Below, in pieces: positions 21,842 to 32,550 of a stretch of DNA of 64,000 nt (position 1 is the stretch's first letter; every line of letters begins with the position of its first letter). Location of the stretch: NCBI RefSeq assembly GCF_947179165.1, contig NC_077242.1:40370097-40434096 (forward strand), in the 5' to 3' direction. Below the pieces are notes generated by a model. That model was not told the origin of the DNA and did no database searches. It saw nothing but the letters and a program-made list of their open reading frames with translations. A program made the position numbers and the translations under genes. Origin of the DNA: Solanum dulcamara (taxonomy: Eukaryota > Streptophyta > Magnoliopsida > Solanales > Solanaceae).

Positions 21842-23696
21842 TGTAACGACCTAACCTACGGCCTAGTAGTAACATGATTATAGAAATTCCGAAGGGCTAA
21901 AACCAAGCTTCTTCACACATCATAAGCATACATAAGGTAAAATAAAGTAAAATAACATAGAAAGAGTCTAAAACATGAATCATAAAAGAGAGTGTAATCT
22001 CTACTACATACACTCTACATTATTTTGTCCGAATGGGCCTCTACATATCTAGATGGTTGGGAGATAAGACATGTCCCAATCTCACTCTCAATAAGAATAT
22101 AGTAAAGTCTTTAAAGCGAAACGAACTCATAACTTTCCCTCAATAGATGAGAACTCACCAAAAACTCTGTCGGATGTAAACCCAACTAGCCACGTGTGTA
22201 AGAAATGAGATCCTCGACCCCAACATTATGAGAAAATGTTGGCAAAAAATATATGTTAGTACGTTTGAATAAACTAAGTATATGGTCATGACATGCAATA
22301 TAGAACATAAGATGCAATGATCAATTAACGTGCGTGATAGAGAGAATAAGTTAAGTCATGAAAAAACCATAATGATCAAACTTTTAAGAGACATAGTTGA
22401 AATTATAAAAGAGCATAAAGAGAGTATACATATGTGGGATAGAACCATAACCGACAATAAGACCATGTGAGCTATAACATAGAATCCCGATGTCTCTCCA
22501 TACAATGGAAGAAAGGGGAATCTTCTTTCCAAGATAGACTCTACCTCACTAGGAGTGTCATGTACATACGCCATATTTGGATCCACTAATTAGGCCAAAG
22601 GGAAATCCTATGGTGGCACATAGTTATAAGACAAGAGACAAGTCATCATTCGATGTTAAGTCAAATTCCACAGAATACATAACATAGAAATCATTCTTAA
22701 CAGATATCAGAAACTTTATCATAAACTTCATAATTCATATATTATCTCATTTTCATGTCATACTTGCAATATGAGTATAAGACTTTTAACATCATAATAT
22801 CATACTTGCATAATTCATGTCATTAGGTTTCTAGGTCACCAATTAAGGATCCTAAGTCACCTTTATTTATAACTTTCATGAAATTCATAGATTGAATATA
22901 ATTGTAATCCATGATCATAATTCATACTTGAATTTAGAGCAAAACTCATATACATAGTCAATCGAGTGGAAACTATGTGAATACTTGAAAATTATTGAAC
23001 TTCATAATCATAATTCATGTATATCATCGTTGAAAATAACTTCATGCATGGGCATTCATAATTCAACTTTAAATTGGGTAATTAATGTAAAATCATACTT
23101 ATAATAATCACTAATAATGATTAAAAACGTAATTGAAACAACCCAATAGAATTCATCAAAACAAGGGTTTAAAACTAATGGAAATTCAAAAGAATTTTGG
23201 GGAAAACCTTGGAAATACATGGGTGAAAGGAACCCATGGATCAATCCCCACATACCTTGATTGAATCCACTCAGAAATAGAAGAGGAACCTTGATGAAAT
23301 TGAAACCCTAACTTATCTTTGTAGAAGAAGCTTGACAGAGAATTTAGAGTCTTGCCTTAGGGAAATTTTGAAGAATGAATTGAATAGGGGGGCAATTTGA
23401 AGAACTGGGTAAATATAGACTCTGAACTTGGCCATAAAAGTGTCTAGGTTCATTAAACCAAACTTGGAAAAATATGAAAATACCTTTAATTTAAAACCTA
23501 AAATTTGATTCTTTGAATTGACTCTACGTTTCATAGAAAGTTTGATGAGTCATAGAAATGACTCGCCTTATAGGTTTTGGGAAATCCCTAAAAAATCAAG
23601 TCTCAGAATTTTGCATACGACTTGACTCTACGAGTCATAATCCTCTCTACCACTTGTTCTATTGAGTTGTAGAAGAGGTCTTGAGGCTCAGTAGTA
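21842..23696 (-). repeat. 3' LTR of element E (one end deleted)
   Basis: It aligns with the 5' LTR at 50266-52120 in order and orientation. It lacks about 240 bp at its pol-side end: homology stops near 23690 and pol sequence follows at once, so a deletion removed the end of pol and the start of this LTR. Conversely it keeps about 250 bp (around 22770-23010) that the 5' LTR lacks. Confidence 0.8.
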
Positions 23697-26330
23697 CCTT
23701 AGGCTTGAGTGGAAGGAAGATATATGGGTAACGCTTTCCATGTTCGCTTCAGCTTCCCATGTAGCACTTTCTACTTGTTGATTTATCCACAACACTTTCA
23801 CGGATGCATCCTCTTTTTTCCTTAATCTCTTCACTTGCCAGACTAAGATTTCCATTGGAACCTCCTCATATATCAAATTCTCTTCAATGTTCACATTTTC
23901 CAATGGTATAGTTGCATTTAGATCACCCACAAACTTTCTCAACATCGACACATGAAATACAAGATGAACCATGGTCAACTCAAATGGCAAAACTAACTCA
24001 TATGCCACTTTGCCAACACGCTTTAATATCCGATAAGGTCCAACATATCATGGACTTAATTTCCCCTTCTTACCAAAATGTATTACATCCTTCATGGGTG
24101 AAACCTTCAAAAAGACCCAATTATCCTCATCAAACTCAAGCTCTCTTCTTATAGTGTCCGAATAGGACTTTTGACGACTTTGAGCTTTATTCAATCTTTC
24201 TCTTATGAGCCTTACTTTCTCCATTGCATCTACTACCAAATCAGGACCAATCAGTACCATCTCACCTAGTTTAAACCATCCCACCGGGGATCTACATCTT
24301 CTTCCATACAAGGCTTCAAAAGGAGCCACTTGGTACTAGAGTGATAACTATTATTGTAGGCCAACTCAATAATATCCTCCAAAGTTTAGAATATTCTTTT
24401 GACTTATCCATCGGTTTGAGGATTAAAAGTGGTAATTAGCTTGACTTTCATACTAAGACCATTTTGAAATGACTTCCAAAAATATAAAGTAAATCGATTA
24501 CCTCAGTCCGATATAATAGACAAGGGAACACCATGAAGTTTTACCAATTCATGAATATACAACGTATCATAATCTTCGGCACAATAAGAAGTCTTAACCG
24601 GTAGAAAATATGCCGACTTAGTCATTTGGTCCACGACAACCCAACTATAAACTTGTTGCCTTCTAGTATGAGGCAAACCCGTCACAAAGTCTGTATTCAA
24701 ATCTTCCCACTTCCAAGTAGGAATTTTAATATTTTGAGCTAAACCTCCCAGTTTTTGATGCTCAACTTTAATTTGGTGACAATTTGGGCACTTAGCCACA
24801 AATTCTACAATATCCTTCTTTATGCCATTTCACCAATACACCTCCCACCAATCATGATACATCTTGGTGGATCATAGATGAATTAAATACTGAGAACTAT
24901 GAGCCTTATTCAATATCAATTCCCTTAGTCCATCCACATTAGGCACACTCAAACGACCTTGGTTACTAAGTACTCCATGTTCCCCTTGGGAGAAAGCCTT
25001 AATGGCTTTTTGGACAACCGTCTTCTTCAATTAAACCAAAACCAGATCACTGTCTTATTTGTCCTTAACATCTGCCACAAGAGACAATTTTGAGCCATTA
25101 TGCATAAGAACACCCCCATCCTTAGAGTCAACCAAATGAATACCTAAACGATCTAATCTATAAACATACTTAACAAACTCCGTCTAACCTTCCTCGATAT
25201 GAGCAATACTATCCATGGACAACCGACTGAGAGCATCGACTACAATATTTGTGTTATCCGGATGGTACAACACACTCATATCATAGTCCTTTAGAAGTTC
25301 AAGACACCTTATTTTCCTAAGGTTCAAGTCCCTTTGGCAAAAACACAGATTGCAAGCTTTTGTGGTCGGTGAACACATCAACATGCACACCGAAAAGATA
25401 ATGACACCAAATTTTCAAAGCAAGCACAACTGCCGCAAGTTTGAGATTATGGGTTGGATAATTCCGTTTATGCACTTTGAGTTTCCTAGAAGCATATGCT
25501 ATAACCTTACCATTTCCATCAAAACACAACCCAAACCAACACGTGAGCCATCAAAATAAACAACAAACCCATCCAAACCTTGGGGCAATGTCAAAATAGA
25601 AGCCGACATAAGGCGATCCTTAAATATTTGGAAACTCATCTCATATTTCTCCGACCATTGAAATTTTACCTTCTTTTGGGTCAACTTAGTCAAAAGCGAA
25701 GCAACAAAGGAAAACTCTTCAAAAACCTTCTATAGTATTCGGCCAAGCCCAAAAAGCTTCTAATATCTGAAGGAGACAATGGTATAGGCCAATTCTTTAC
25801 CGCCTTTATTTTTTTGGATCAACCTTAATTCCATCACCAGACACCATATAGCTAAGAAATAAAACTTCCCTTAGCCAAAATTCGCACTTACTAAACTTGG
25901 CAAATAGTACCTTATCCCTTAAAATTTGCAACACAATTCTCAAGTGACCCATATGATCTTTCTCATTAAGAGAGTAAATCAAGATTTTATCAATAAACAC
26001 TACTACAAACATATCCTAATATGTCTTGAAAATATGATTCATCAAATCCATGAAGATAGAGAGAGAGTTGGCCAATCTAAAACTACATGACTAAAAATTC
26101 AAAATGACCATACCTTATACAAAATACCATTTTGGAAATATCACACTCTATTACTCTTAGTTGATGATAACCAGAATGGAGATCAATTTTTGAGAAGTAA
26201 CTTGCCCCTTGCAATTGGTCAAATAGATCATATCCTCATAATTGGATACTTAATCTTTACAGTGACCTTATTCAAATGTCGGTAGTCTATACACATTTGG
26301 AGATACCCATCTTTTTTCCTAACAAACAAC
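23688..26330 (-). pseudogene. pol of element E, 3' part: RT core, RNase H, integrase
   Basis: On the minus strand: [23 protein letters not shown] (26330-26262) continues the RT start found at 36028 on the other side of element D. The catalytic motif reads FIDKIL near 25985, so the second Asp of the usual FIDD is Lys. RNase H blocks lie at 25693-25240 ([31 protein letters not shown]). Integrase has a zinc-finger CPNCHQIK near 24785, NTDFVTGL and SIISD, then stops. The place of the catalytic Glu is Lys at about 24398-24400. A C-terminal tail ends at 23688. Multiple stops make it inactive. Confidence 0.85.
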
Positions 26331-26335
26331 ATGGG

Positions 26336-29126
26336 TGTTATACCCCGCATTTTTGAACCTTGACACGTGTCCCTAATCATCTTGAAAGTAGCCATTAGAA
26401 CGTTACTGTCCACACACACCAAATAACTCTAAGGAAAGAAGATTGTGATACCTCGTGAGAAGGAAGGTTGGAAATAGGGTCAAGAGAAGTCGGAAGGAGT
26501 TAGAGGCCAAGTAACGAGTCGTAGGACTCAATGTATCTACGTAAACTACTAATTTAGAAGTCTTACATACGTGATTTACTTGATTATATACTAAGCTTAT
26601 GTAACAAGGGTTTCATAGGCTCTTAAAGTGAGACGAGATTACGAACGAGATTACGAACCCACGAGAAGGAAAAAAAATTACGCGGGACAGCCAATAGGAG
26701 GGTGAAACATGGCAGAACCTAAGCAAGCAGGTGACCCACCTGCTTGGGGTCAAGTAGGTGACCCACCTGCTTGGGGGAGGTGGGCCCCACTGCCACGTGG
26801 TAGCCCCTCTTTCAACATGTAGATGTGGTGGTCCAATAGGGGCTGGACACGTGTCACCTCTTACGGATGACACGTTTCACACCCTACAGCCACATATATG
26901 TATGTATATGAATCATATACTTCAGTTTGTTCCTCAAATTTCAGCAAAAAAATAAGAGAAAACAAACCCTAGGGCTAAGGAGAAAATTGCGACGGCTTGG
27001 GAGAAAAATAAGGTAAGTCCCAATTTCATTCCATAAATTAATTATATAGCGTATACCACGATGATATGGAAGTATTATTAGAGTAAAATTAGAGTTTGGT
27101 GCAGCCAAAAAACGGACAGCAAGCTGCCACGACGATTCAGCATGTTAAAAATATTTCCGAGGCGCGATTTCGGCGAGTTCTAGCCATTTTTGGGAAAGGT
27201 AAGTTCTTCCCCTCTAATTTGAAGTTTATGATGTTAAATTAGGGTTTATGACACACCTTAGGGGATTCTGTAAGTGGGGTAAAAGGTTTGAAAAGTTTGG
27301 TGTTCGAAATAAATGAATTTGGAATTGCTATAGTTAAATTGTTGTCGAAATAAGGTGTTGTGCGCGTGGGGGCTTATGCTGGTTGTGTTGTGGCGTGTTG
27401 TAGGCTCTGCTTTGCAATTTTAAGTGAAATGATATATGATATAGGTTTAGAGGTAATTCTATTTATGAGTTCTGAGTGTAATTCGTGACTTGTAGTCACT
27501 TCTTAACATTAAGGGTCTGAAAGTAGTCAAACTATTATTCTCGAGCCTACTATATAGTGAACAGTAAGTGGAGATACAAGCTCCTTTTCTTGAAGGCTCT
27601 GAAACGATCAATGTCTCTGATTACATAATTGTGTCTCTAATTGCATAACCATGTCTCTGATTGCATAATTGTGTCTCTAATTGCATAACCATGTCTCTGA
27701 TTGCATAAACCATGTTTCTGATTGCATAATCTATGTAGCATTGTCTTGATGCATGTCTGTGATTCCGTATGCCCCAATTGATGTAACCCCTAATGACATC
27801 TAAAGGGCACTACATATAAGTACCTTCCTGGTCTTCAGGTGACGGTTCACTTGAGTATTTCATTGAGTCTCAGAGGGTGACTTAGTTGCATATAGTTTCT
27901 CATTACTCTACTCGTGCATGTTGTAACCCTTCTTTCTTCGCATCCCATGATGGGCCAAATATTATATCGGGCGCAGCTTTACTACTTCTTTTACTGCGTC
28001 CCGGGACGGATATATATAGTTCCACGCACTAGGAGACAATGCCGTACGTGAGGTGTGATATATGTTATATGTTATGACGATACGATTATTCATCGAGGCC
28101 CGGGCTGGCTATAATATGATAATACATGTGGCGAAATAAGGAAGGAGCACTGAGTCCCTCTTTAGAGGGTCGGGTACCTATGTATATTATGATGGTATGC
28201 TATAGACGTACACCACTCCATTCACCGAGTCCCTCACTAAAGGGCCGGATACTTTATGTAGTCTTGTATATGAGATTAAAGTGATACATTGTGACCCTAA
28301 GCCCTACAGTGAACTGGGTGTAATACGATGATATACATGATAAGATTATACCGTATACGATGACATGATACATATACGATCATATGTTGAAATAAAATAT
28401 GTGATGATACGATGATGTGTGAATATGAGAAAATACTTATGACACTGAGTTCACTAGAGGGCCAGGCACAGCATATGATGATGTGTATGATTTACATGTC
28501 GTAAGGTGCAGGTACAGTAATTCTTTAAGTTATTATACTTGTCCCTTGCATCCCTATTTTAGTTATGGCCTTAGTTACAATGTGTTATGCTTTACATACT
28601 CAGTACATATATCGTACTGACCCCCCTTTTCTCGGGGGGTTGCGTTTCATGCCCGCAGGTACAGATGTTCATTCCGGAGATCCGTCATTTTAGAAGTTCC
28701 TCTCAGCTGTGTCGAAAGTGTTTCACTGTTCTGGAGCCTAAATTTTGATGTTGGTCGCTTAATATATATATATATTTGTACATTATGGGGTACGGCGGGG
28801 GCCCTGTCCCACCATATGTTGTTGTTACTATTCTTAGAGGTCTGTAGACATATGGATGTGGGATGTTTGTGACTTCGTTTTGATTGTGCCTATACGGCAT
28901 TTTGTGAGTATTTTTATGTTACAGCAGCCTGGTTGTCTAGTATGCCTTTATGTGTTATGAGACGAGTGAAGGAGGCCATACGTACACAAAAAAGTTTTAA
29001 CTCATTGGGGTTATTTTATGAGTAGTATCACCTTGTTCATAGTTCAATATGACTATAACTGATAGGTAGGTATACGGGGGGTCCAGGTCGGACCCCAGTC
29101 GTGGCCTACGGGGTTGGGTCATGACA
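26336..29126 (+). repeat. 5' LTR of element D (2.8 kb, internally deleted)
   Basis: It begins TGTTATACCCC and ends GGGTCATGACA. It aligns with the 3' LTR at 32551-36022 but lacks about 0.7 kb near 27410-27425, matching 33603-34325 of the 3' LTR apart from a short 'ctctgctttgcaatt' island. The LTRs are similar but clearly diverged (about a dozen differences in the first 100 bases), so insertion is not very recent. Confidence 0.85.
27611..27732 (+). repeat. 20-bp tandem repeat in the D 5' LTR
   Basis: Six units of about 20 bp (tgtctctgattgcataacca with variants), starting near 27611, 27631, 27651, 27671, 27691 and 27711. It is conserved in the 3' LTR at 34522-34641. There are no unique spacers, so it is a minisatellite. 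Confidence 0.9.
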
Positions 29127-29130
29127 GAAG

Positions 29131-29142
29131 TGGTATCAGAGC
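29131..29142 (+). other. Primer-binding site of element D
   Basis: tggtatcagagc lies four bases after the LTR end, the standard plant tRNA-Met primer site. The same site stands after the H 5' LTR (59719-59730) and, inverted, beside the BC 5' LTR (43421-43433). Confidence 0.9.
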
Positions 29143-29514
29143 AATTCGTCCTTGGAATGTCTACAGACCGTGTCGAGTAGAGTCTTGTTTATCGGTGTGT
29201 TTTGCACCACATCTATAGACAGAAGGCTACAAGATATTTAGGATGTTACTTTCTTTCATATCTAAGATCGTGCGATAGAGACGATCTATAGGAAATGAAC
29301 TTCCTCATACTAACCTGCGATTTTAGCAGGAACACAACGCCGATAGAAGAAAGTAACTGACAATATTGGATGTTACGAAGCATGAAGGTAAGCAAAGGCA
29401 CGAAAGACCTATGCCAGGTAAGGTATTGAAATGCGATTGACATATACAATTGAAAAGTGAAAGGAAAGGTAAACAGGAAAGTATAACAGGTGCAGCTCGA
29501 GTGGACATAACAGG

Positions 29515-29625
29515 TAAGTCCATTTCCATACTATTAATTGTGGGTGCCCTGTGCGGCTGCGATATGAGATGATATGACTATATATGTGTGCCCTGTGTAG
29601 CATTATTGGTATTTTCTGCGTGCAG
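29515..29625 (+). other. Intron-like segment in the leader of element D
   Basis: A donor-like ag|gtaagtcc at 29515 and an acceptor-like attttctgcgtgcag|g at 29625 bound 111 bp. Element H has the same pair of ends (60119-60260) around a longer, partly repeated core, and BC keeps the acceptor side (minus strand, near 41650). Splicing would shorten the leader of the genomic RNA; this is inference from motifs only. Confidence 0.35.
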
Positions 29626-30986
29626 GTGTTGAGATTGTAAGAAATATAGAGGAAACTCTATCCAAATTTTCCTAGAAATAAGAGGAGAATGAGATACAGG
29701 GCTGTAGTATGTCTTGAAAGATTATTCTCACAACAATGATGAGATTTGACTAAACAAGTATGGCTAACCTCGAGAAATGAGTTAATTGTTGAATTAATGG
29801 CAATAGAAACTAGGAGGTCGATATTGATATAGTAGAATGAAGTTGGAAAAGAGTTATAAGCCAAGGAAGATGACTTAGAGAAGACTGATAGATCGGAATA
29901 AAATGATATGGCGAGGCCTCTCCTGAATTGATACATAGGGATAAACTATGATAATTTATAGTTAAAGAAAGTAACAGTATGATTAAGACAATAGTATGAG
30001 GGATAAAGAATTGTGACGGATATGAAATATTAATAAGATAGCTTGCGAAACATTAAGGATAATACTAAATAAGAAGGGTAAGTAGCCCATAGTAAGAATC
30101 ATGAAGAAAGTAAAGCGGTGTTATACTATGGGTCTGGTTACGAATGGGGTACCAGGTGAATATAACAAACACCGTTATGAGAATAAGTAAAGGGTAATAT
30201 GGAATTCCTTATGCCCAACCAAAAATGGAAATGAGTTGAAGGAATAATACAGAAGTTCTAATAGAGGCACTCAAGATAGATGCGATTAATTAAGTATAAG
30301 TATCGAACAAAAAGATAAATAGATAGTTACAAACTAGAGGTATAGTACGATGAAAAAGTATTAAGACAAAGCCACTACTACCACGAAGTTGATATGTTTT
30401 TAAGCAGGATTAGAAATGAGCCTTAAGCACACGACAAAGATGCAAGCTCAGGAGGCGTAAAGAAGTATGGTGTACATGTGACTCCACTCTAATGATTAGT
30501 GGTATCCACTGGAATAAAGTTAGTATAATGACAAAGCTCGAAACATGAGTCATTAAAGTATAAGTACACTTGAGTGGGGAATTTGTACCAATTATGAGCC
30601 CTCTCTAATTACTGATTGGGATAAATGGAATGTGGCTTTGAATGCCCTGCTACATTACGGATATTACTCGAGTATCAATCGTTAGATGAGATTTTATAGG
30701 ATACATTGCGAATACTAAAGCACCCTACGGGTATGCTAGGGTTTCCTAAAAAGGCAACCTAACGTGGGGATGATTTAACAGAAGATGTAGATATGGTGCA
30801 GCACGTTAAATATGTTGGAGTAAGAATCATTCGCGTGTGAATAGCTAAAAATAAATGGAGGATGACATGGGTACACCCTAAAAGGGGGGAAGTGGACAAG
30901 AGAAGTACAAGCGTAAGAGAAAATCAACTGACGCTATCGTATGTAAGTGGGAATGCTTAAACTTCAAACGAGACCCCATAAGGGAT

Positions 30987-31090
30987 GGACGTGATCATAC
31001 CCGCACTAAAGCACCGGATTCCGTCAAAACTCTAAAGTTAAGCGTGCTTGGATGAGAGTAGCACTGGGATGGGTGACCCCCTAGGAAATG
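30987..31090 (+). pseudogene. 5S rRNA-derived sequence inside element D
   Basis: About 100 bp collinear with plant 5S rRNA: ggacgtgatcatacc, gcaccggatt, aaagttaagcgtgcttgg, gatgggtgacc and cctaggaa appear in the right order and spacing. The internal promoter blocks (the A-box-like aagttaagcgtgc and the C-box-like gatgggtgacc) are preserved. The 5S 3' end (about the last 20 bases) is not recognisable. Several substitutions rule out a normal rRNA gene. It lies in sense orientation in the element interior, unlike Cassandra elements, which carry 5S sequence in their LTRs. Confidence 0.85.
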
Positions 31091-31639
31091 AAAAAGGGAA
31101 CGAAACAAGTATGACAAAAAGAGATTGTAAGTGCGTGTTAGTACAATGACACGTATAGAACAAAGTAAGCCAAGAGCAGAAAAGATTGTGACTAAATTGG
31201 AACGCACCTCGTGCAAATGGCAAAAAGATAATTGTGTATCCTACGAGCCGTGGCATACTGAGGGTGAGATCAAGTGATTACTCGATAAAGAGAAGTCAGT
31301 AATAGCAATATGATTACCATAATTAGAATCTATTCAAGAAAAGTGTAAGATGGTTCGAGGCAGAACTATTCAGATATAATTGGTATTAAGGACAAAAGCC
31401 ATAGCGGTGCCCTGACCTCGACCGAAAGAGGTAAGTTGCTAGTATAGCGATACTAAAGCATTTTTTGAATGGTTGTACGTACCTACACACATTTGTGTAA
31501 GAATTACAGGATAATGTGTGGTAATATAACTAGAAAGAAGATATGAGTAAAAAAGCAAGATAGCATACCTAAGGTGTTACAAGTTGAATTAAGAGGAGTT
31601 GTATAATGGCTTAAACGAAGAGGAGCATCAGAGGCTTGA

Positions 31640-32536
31640 TAGCCTATTATGGGGGATGGGAATCCCGACTCAGAAGTGGAAAGCAGTTAATATGTATTAT
31701 AGTACGAGCTGACCTGGCATTCTAAGGAACTGGGAGTTCATATGGGCTATGGTAGATGGGCTGACAGAATCAACCTGTTCCCCTCCAGTTAGGAAGGCAT
31801 ATTCAATTGAGGGTTATGCGAAATGACATAGTAGGGAAACAATAAGATTTCACGGAGTTCCCACATTTATTATCTCAGACAGGAAAGTTCAATTTACAAC
31901 TAACCGCTGGAAATCATTTCGGAAGGGATTGAGGAACACAGATGGATCTTAGTATGACATTTCGCCCTTTGATTAAGGGACAGGTCCGGATGTGATCCAC
32001 TAAATTATTGATAAATTAAAGCTTATTCCGAGACAAGATATCGATTAGCAGCCTAGAGTCGGCAAGAAGGGGATACATTGGTCTTTCTCAGGTCATTTGT
32101 AGAGTAGATAAGACTGCCTATGAGTTGGACCTACCTTTCAATTTGAAACAATACATTCAGTTTTCATAGATCAATGTTCCGCAAGCATATAAAAGACGCT
32201 CCCAAAATATTTCCCATGGAGAAGGTCCACGTAACAGGGAGTTATCCTACGAGGGGTGACCTATTGCCATCTGAGATAAGCAGATTAAAACAGCCGAGAA
32301 CTAAGGACGTAGCTTCCGTCAAAGTACTATGGTAGAATAAGGATCGTGAAGGACTAACCTGGGAAGTTGAAAAGGACATGAAACACAAGTATCCGTACCT
32401 ATTCCCGATGTTTACAGATAACCCCCACATTAATTACTTGGATGAAAATGTATGTTATTGCAGTAGAAAGGAATCTCCCTATGGTCCATATAAAGTCTTA
32501 AGGGAAATTTATTTAACATTCAGAGATGAATGTTCT
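31640..32536 (+). pseudogene. Decayed integrase and pol C-terminus of element D
   Basis: Recognisable in pieces: HGVPTFIISDRKVQFTTNRWKSF (about 31853-31921), including the second catalytic Asp region. A later stretch resembles the YELDLP...VHPVFH tail of gypsy pol, and YPYLFPMFTDNPH (about 32393-32431) resembles the pol C-terminus. Stops and frameshifts are dense. The catalytic Glu region (usually PQTDGQAER) is unrecognisable apart from a short match. Confidence 0.65.
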
Positions 32537-32550
32537 AAAGGAGGGAAGGA
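32537..32550 (+). other. Polypurine tract of element D
   Basis: aaaggagggaagga directly precedes the 3' LTR start TGTTATACCCC. It is the usual plus-strand priming site and is nearly identical to the tract of H (63976-63989). Confidence 0.85.

Larger units (their letters stand above)
29143..31639 (+). other. Interior of element D, no recognisable gene
   Basis: About 2.5 kb of A-rich sequence with no long open frame and no recognisable gag, protease or RT motif. The first 200 bases match the leader of BC (43434-43231 inverted) and H (59731-59950). Further blocks match H, for example around 30880-30970 against 61495-61600 and 31197-31260 against 62232-62470. It contains an intron-like segment (29515-29625) and a 5S rRNA-derived block (30987-31090). 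Confidence 0.6.

Noticed and set aside
21842..21860. Reading 21842 as the start of a plus-strand 3' LTR of J, because it follows the J polypurine tract
   Set aside because: The sequence matches the minus-strand LTR at 50266, and the tatta TSD at both ends shows it is the outer end of element E; the J 3' LTR resumes at 52124.
27611..27732. Short regular repeats that might suggest a CRISPR array
   Set aside because: Units are contiguous with no unique spacers, lie in a plant LTR, and recur in the partner LTR.
29131..29142. tRNA-like sequence tggtatcagagc at several places
   Set aside because: These are primer-binding sites complementary to a tRNA 3' end; no tRNA cloverleaf surrounds them.
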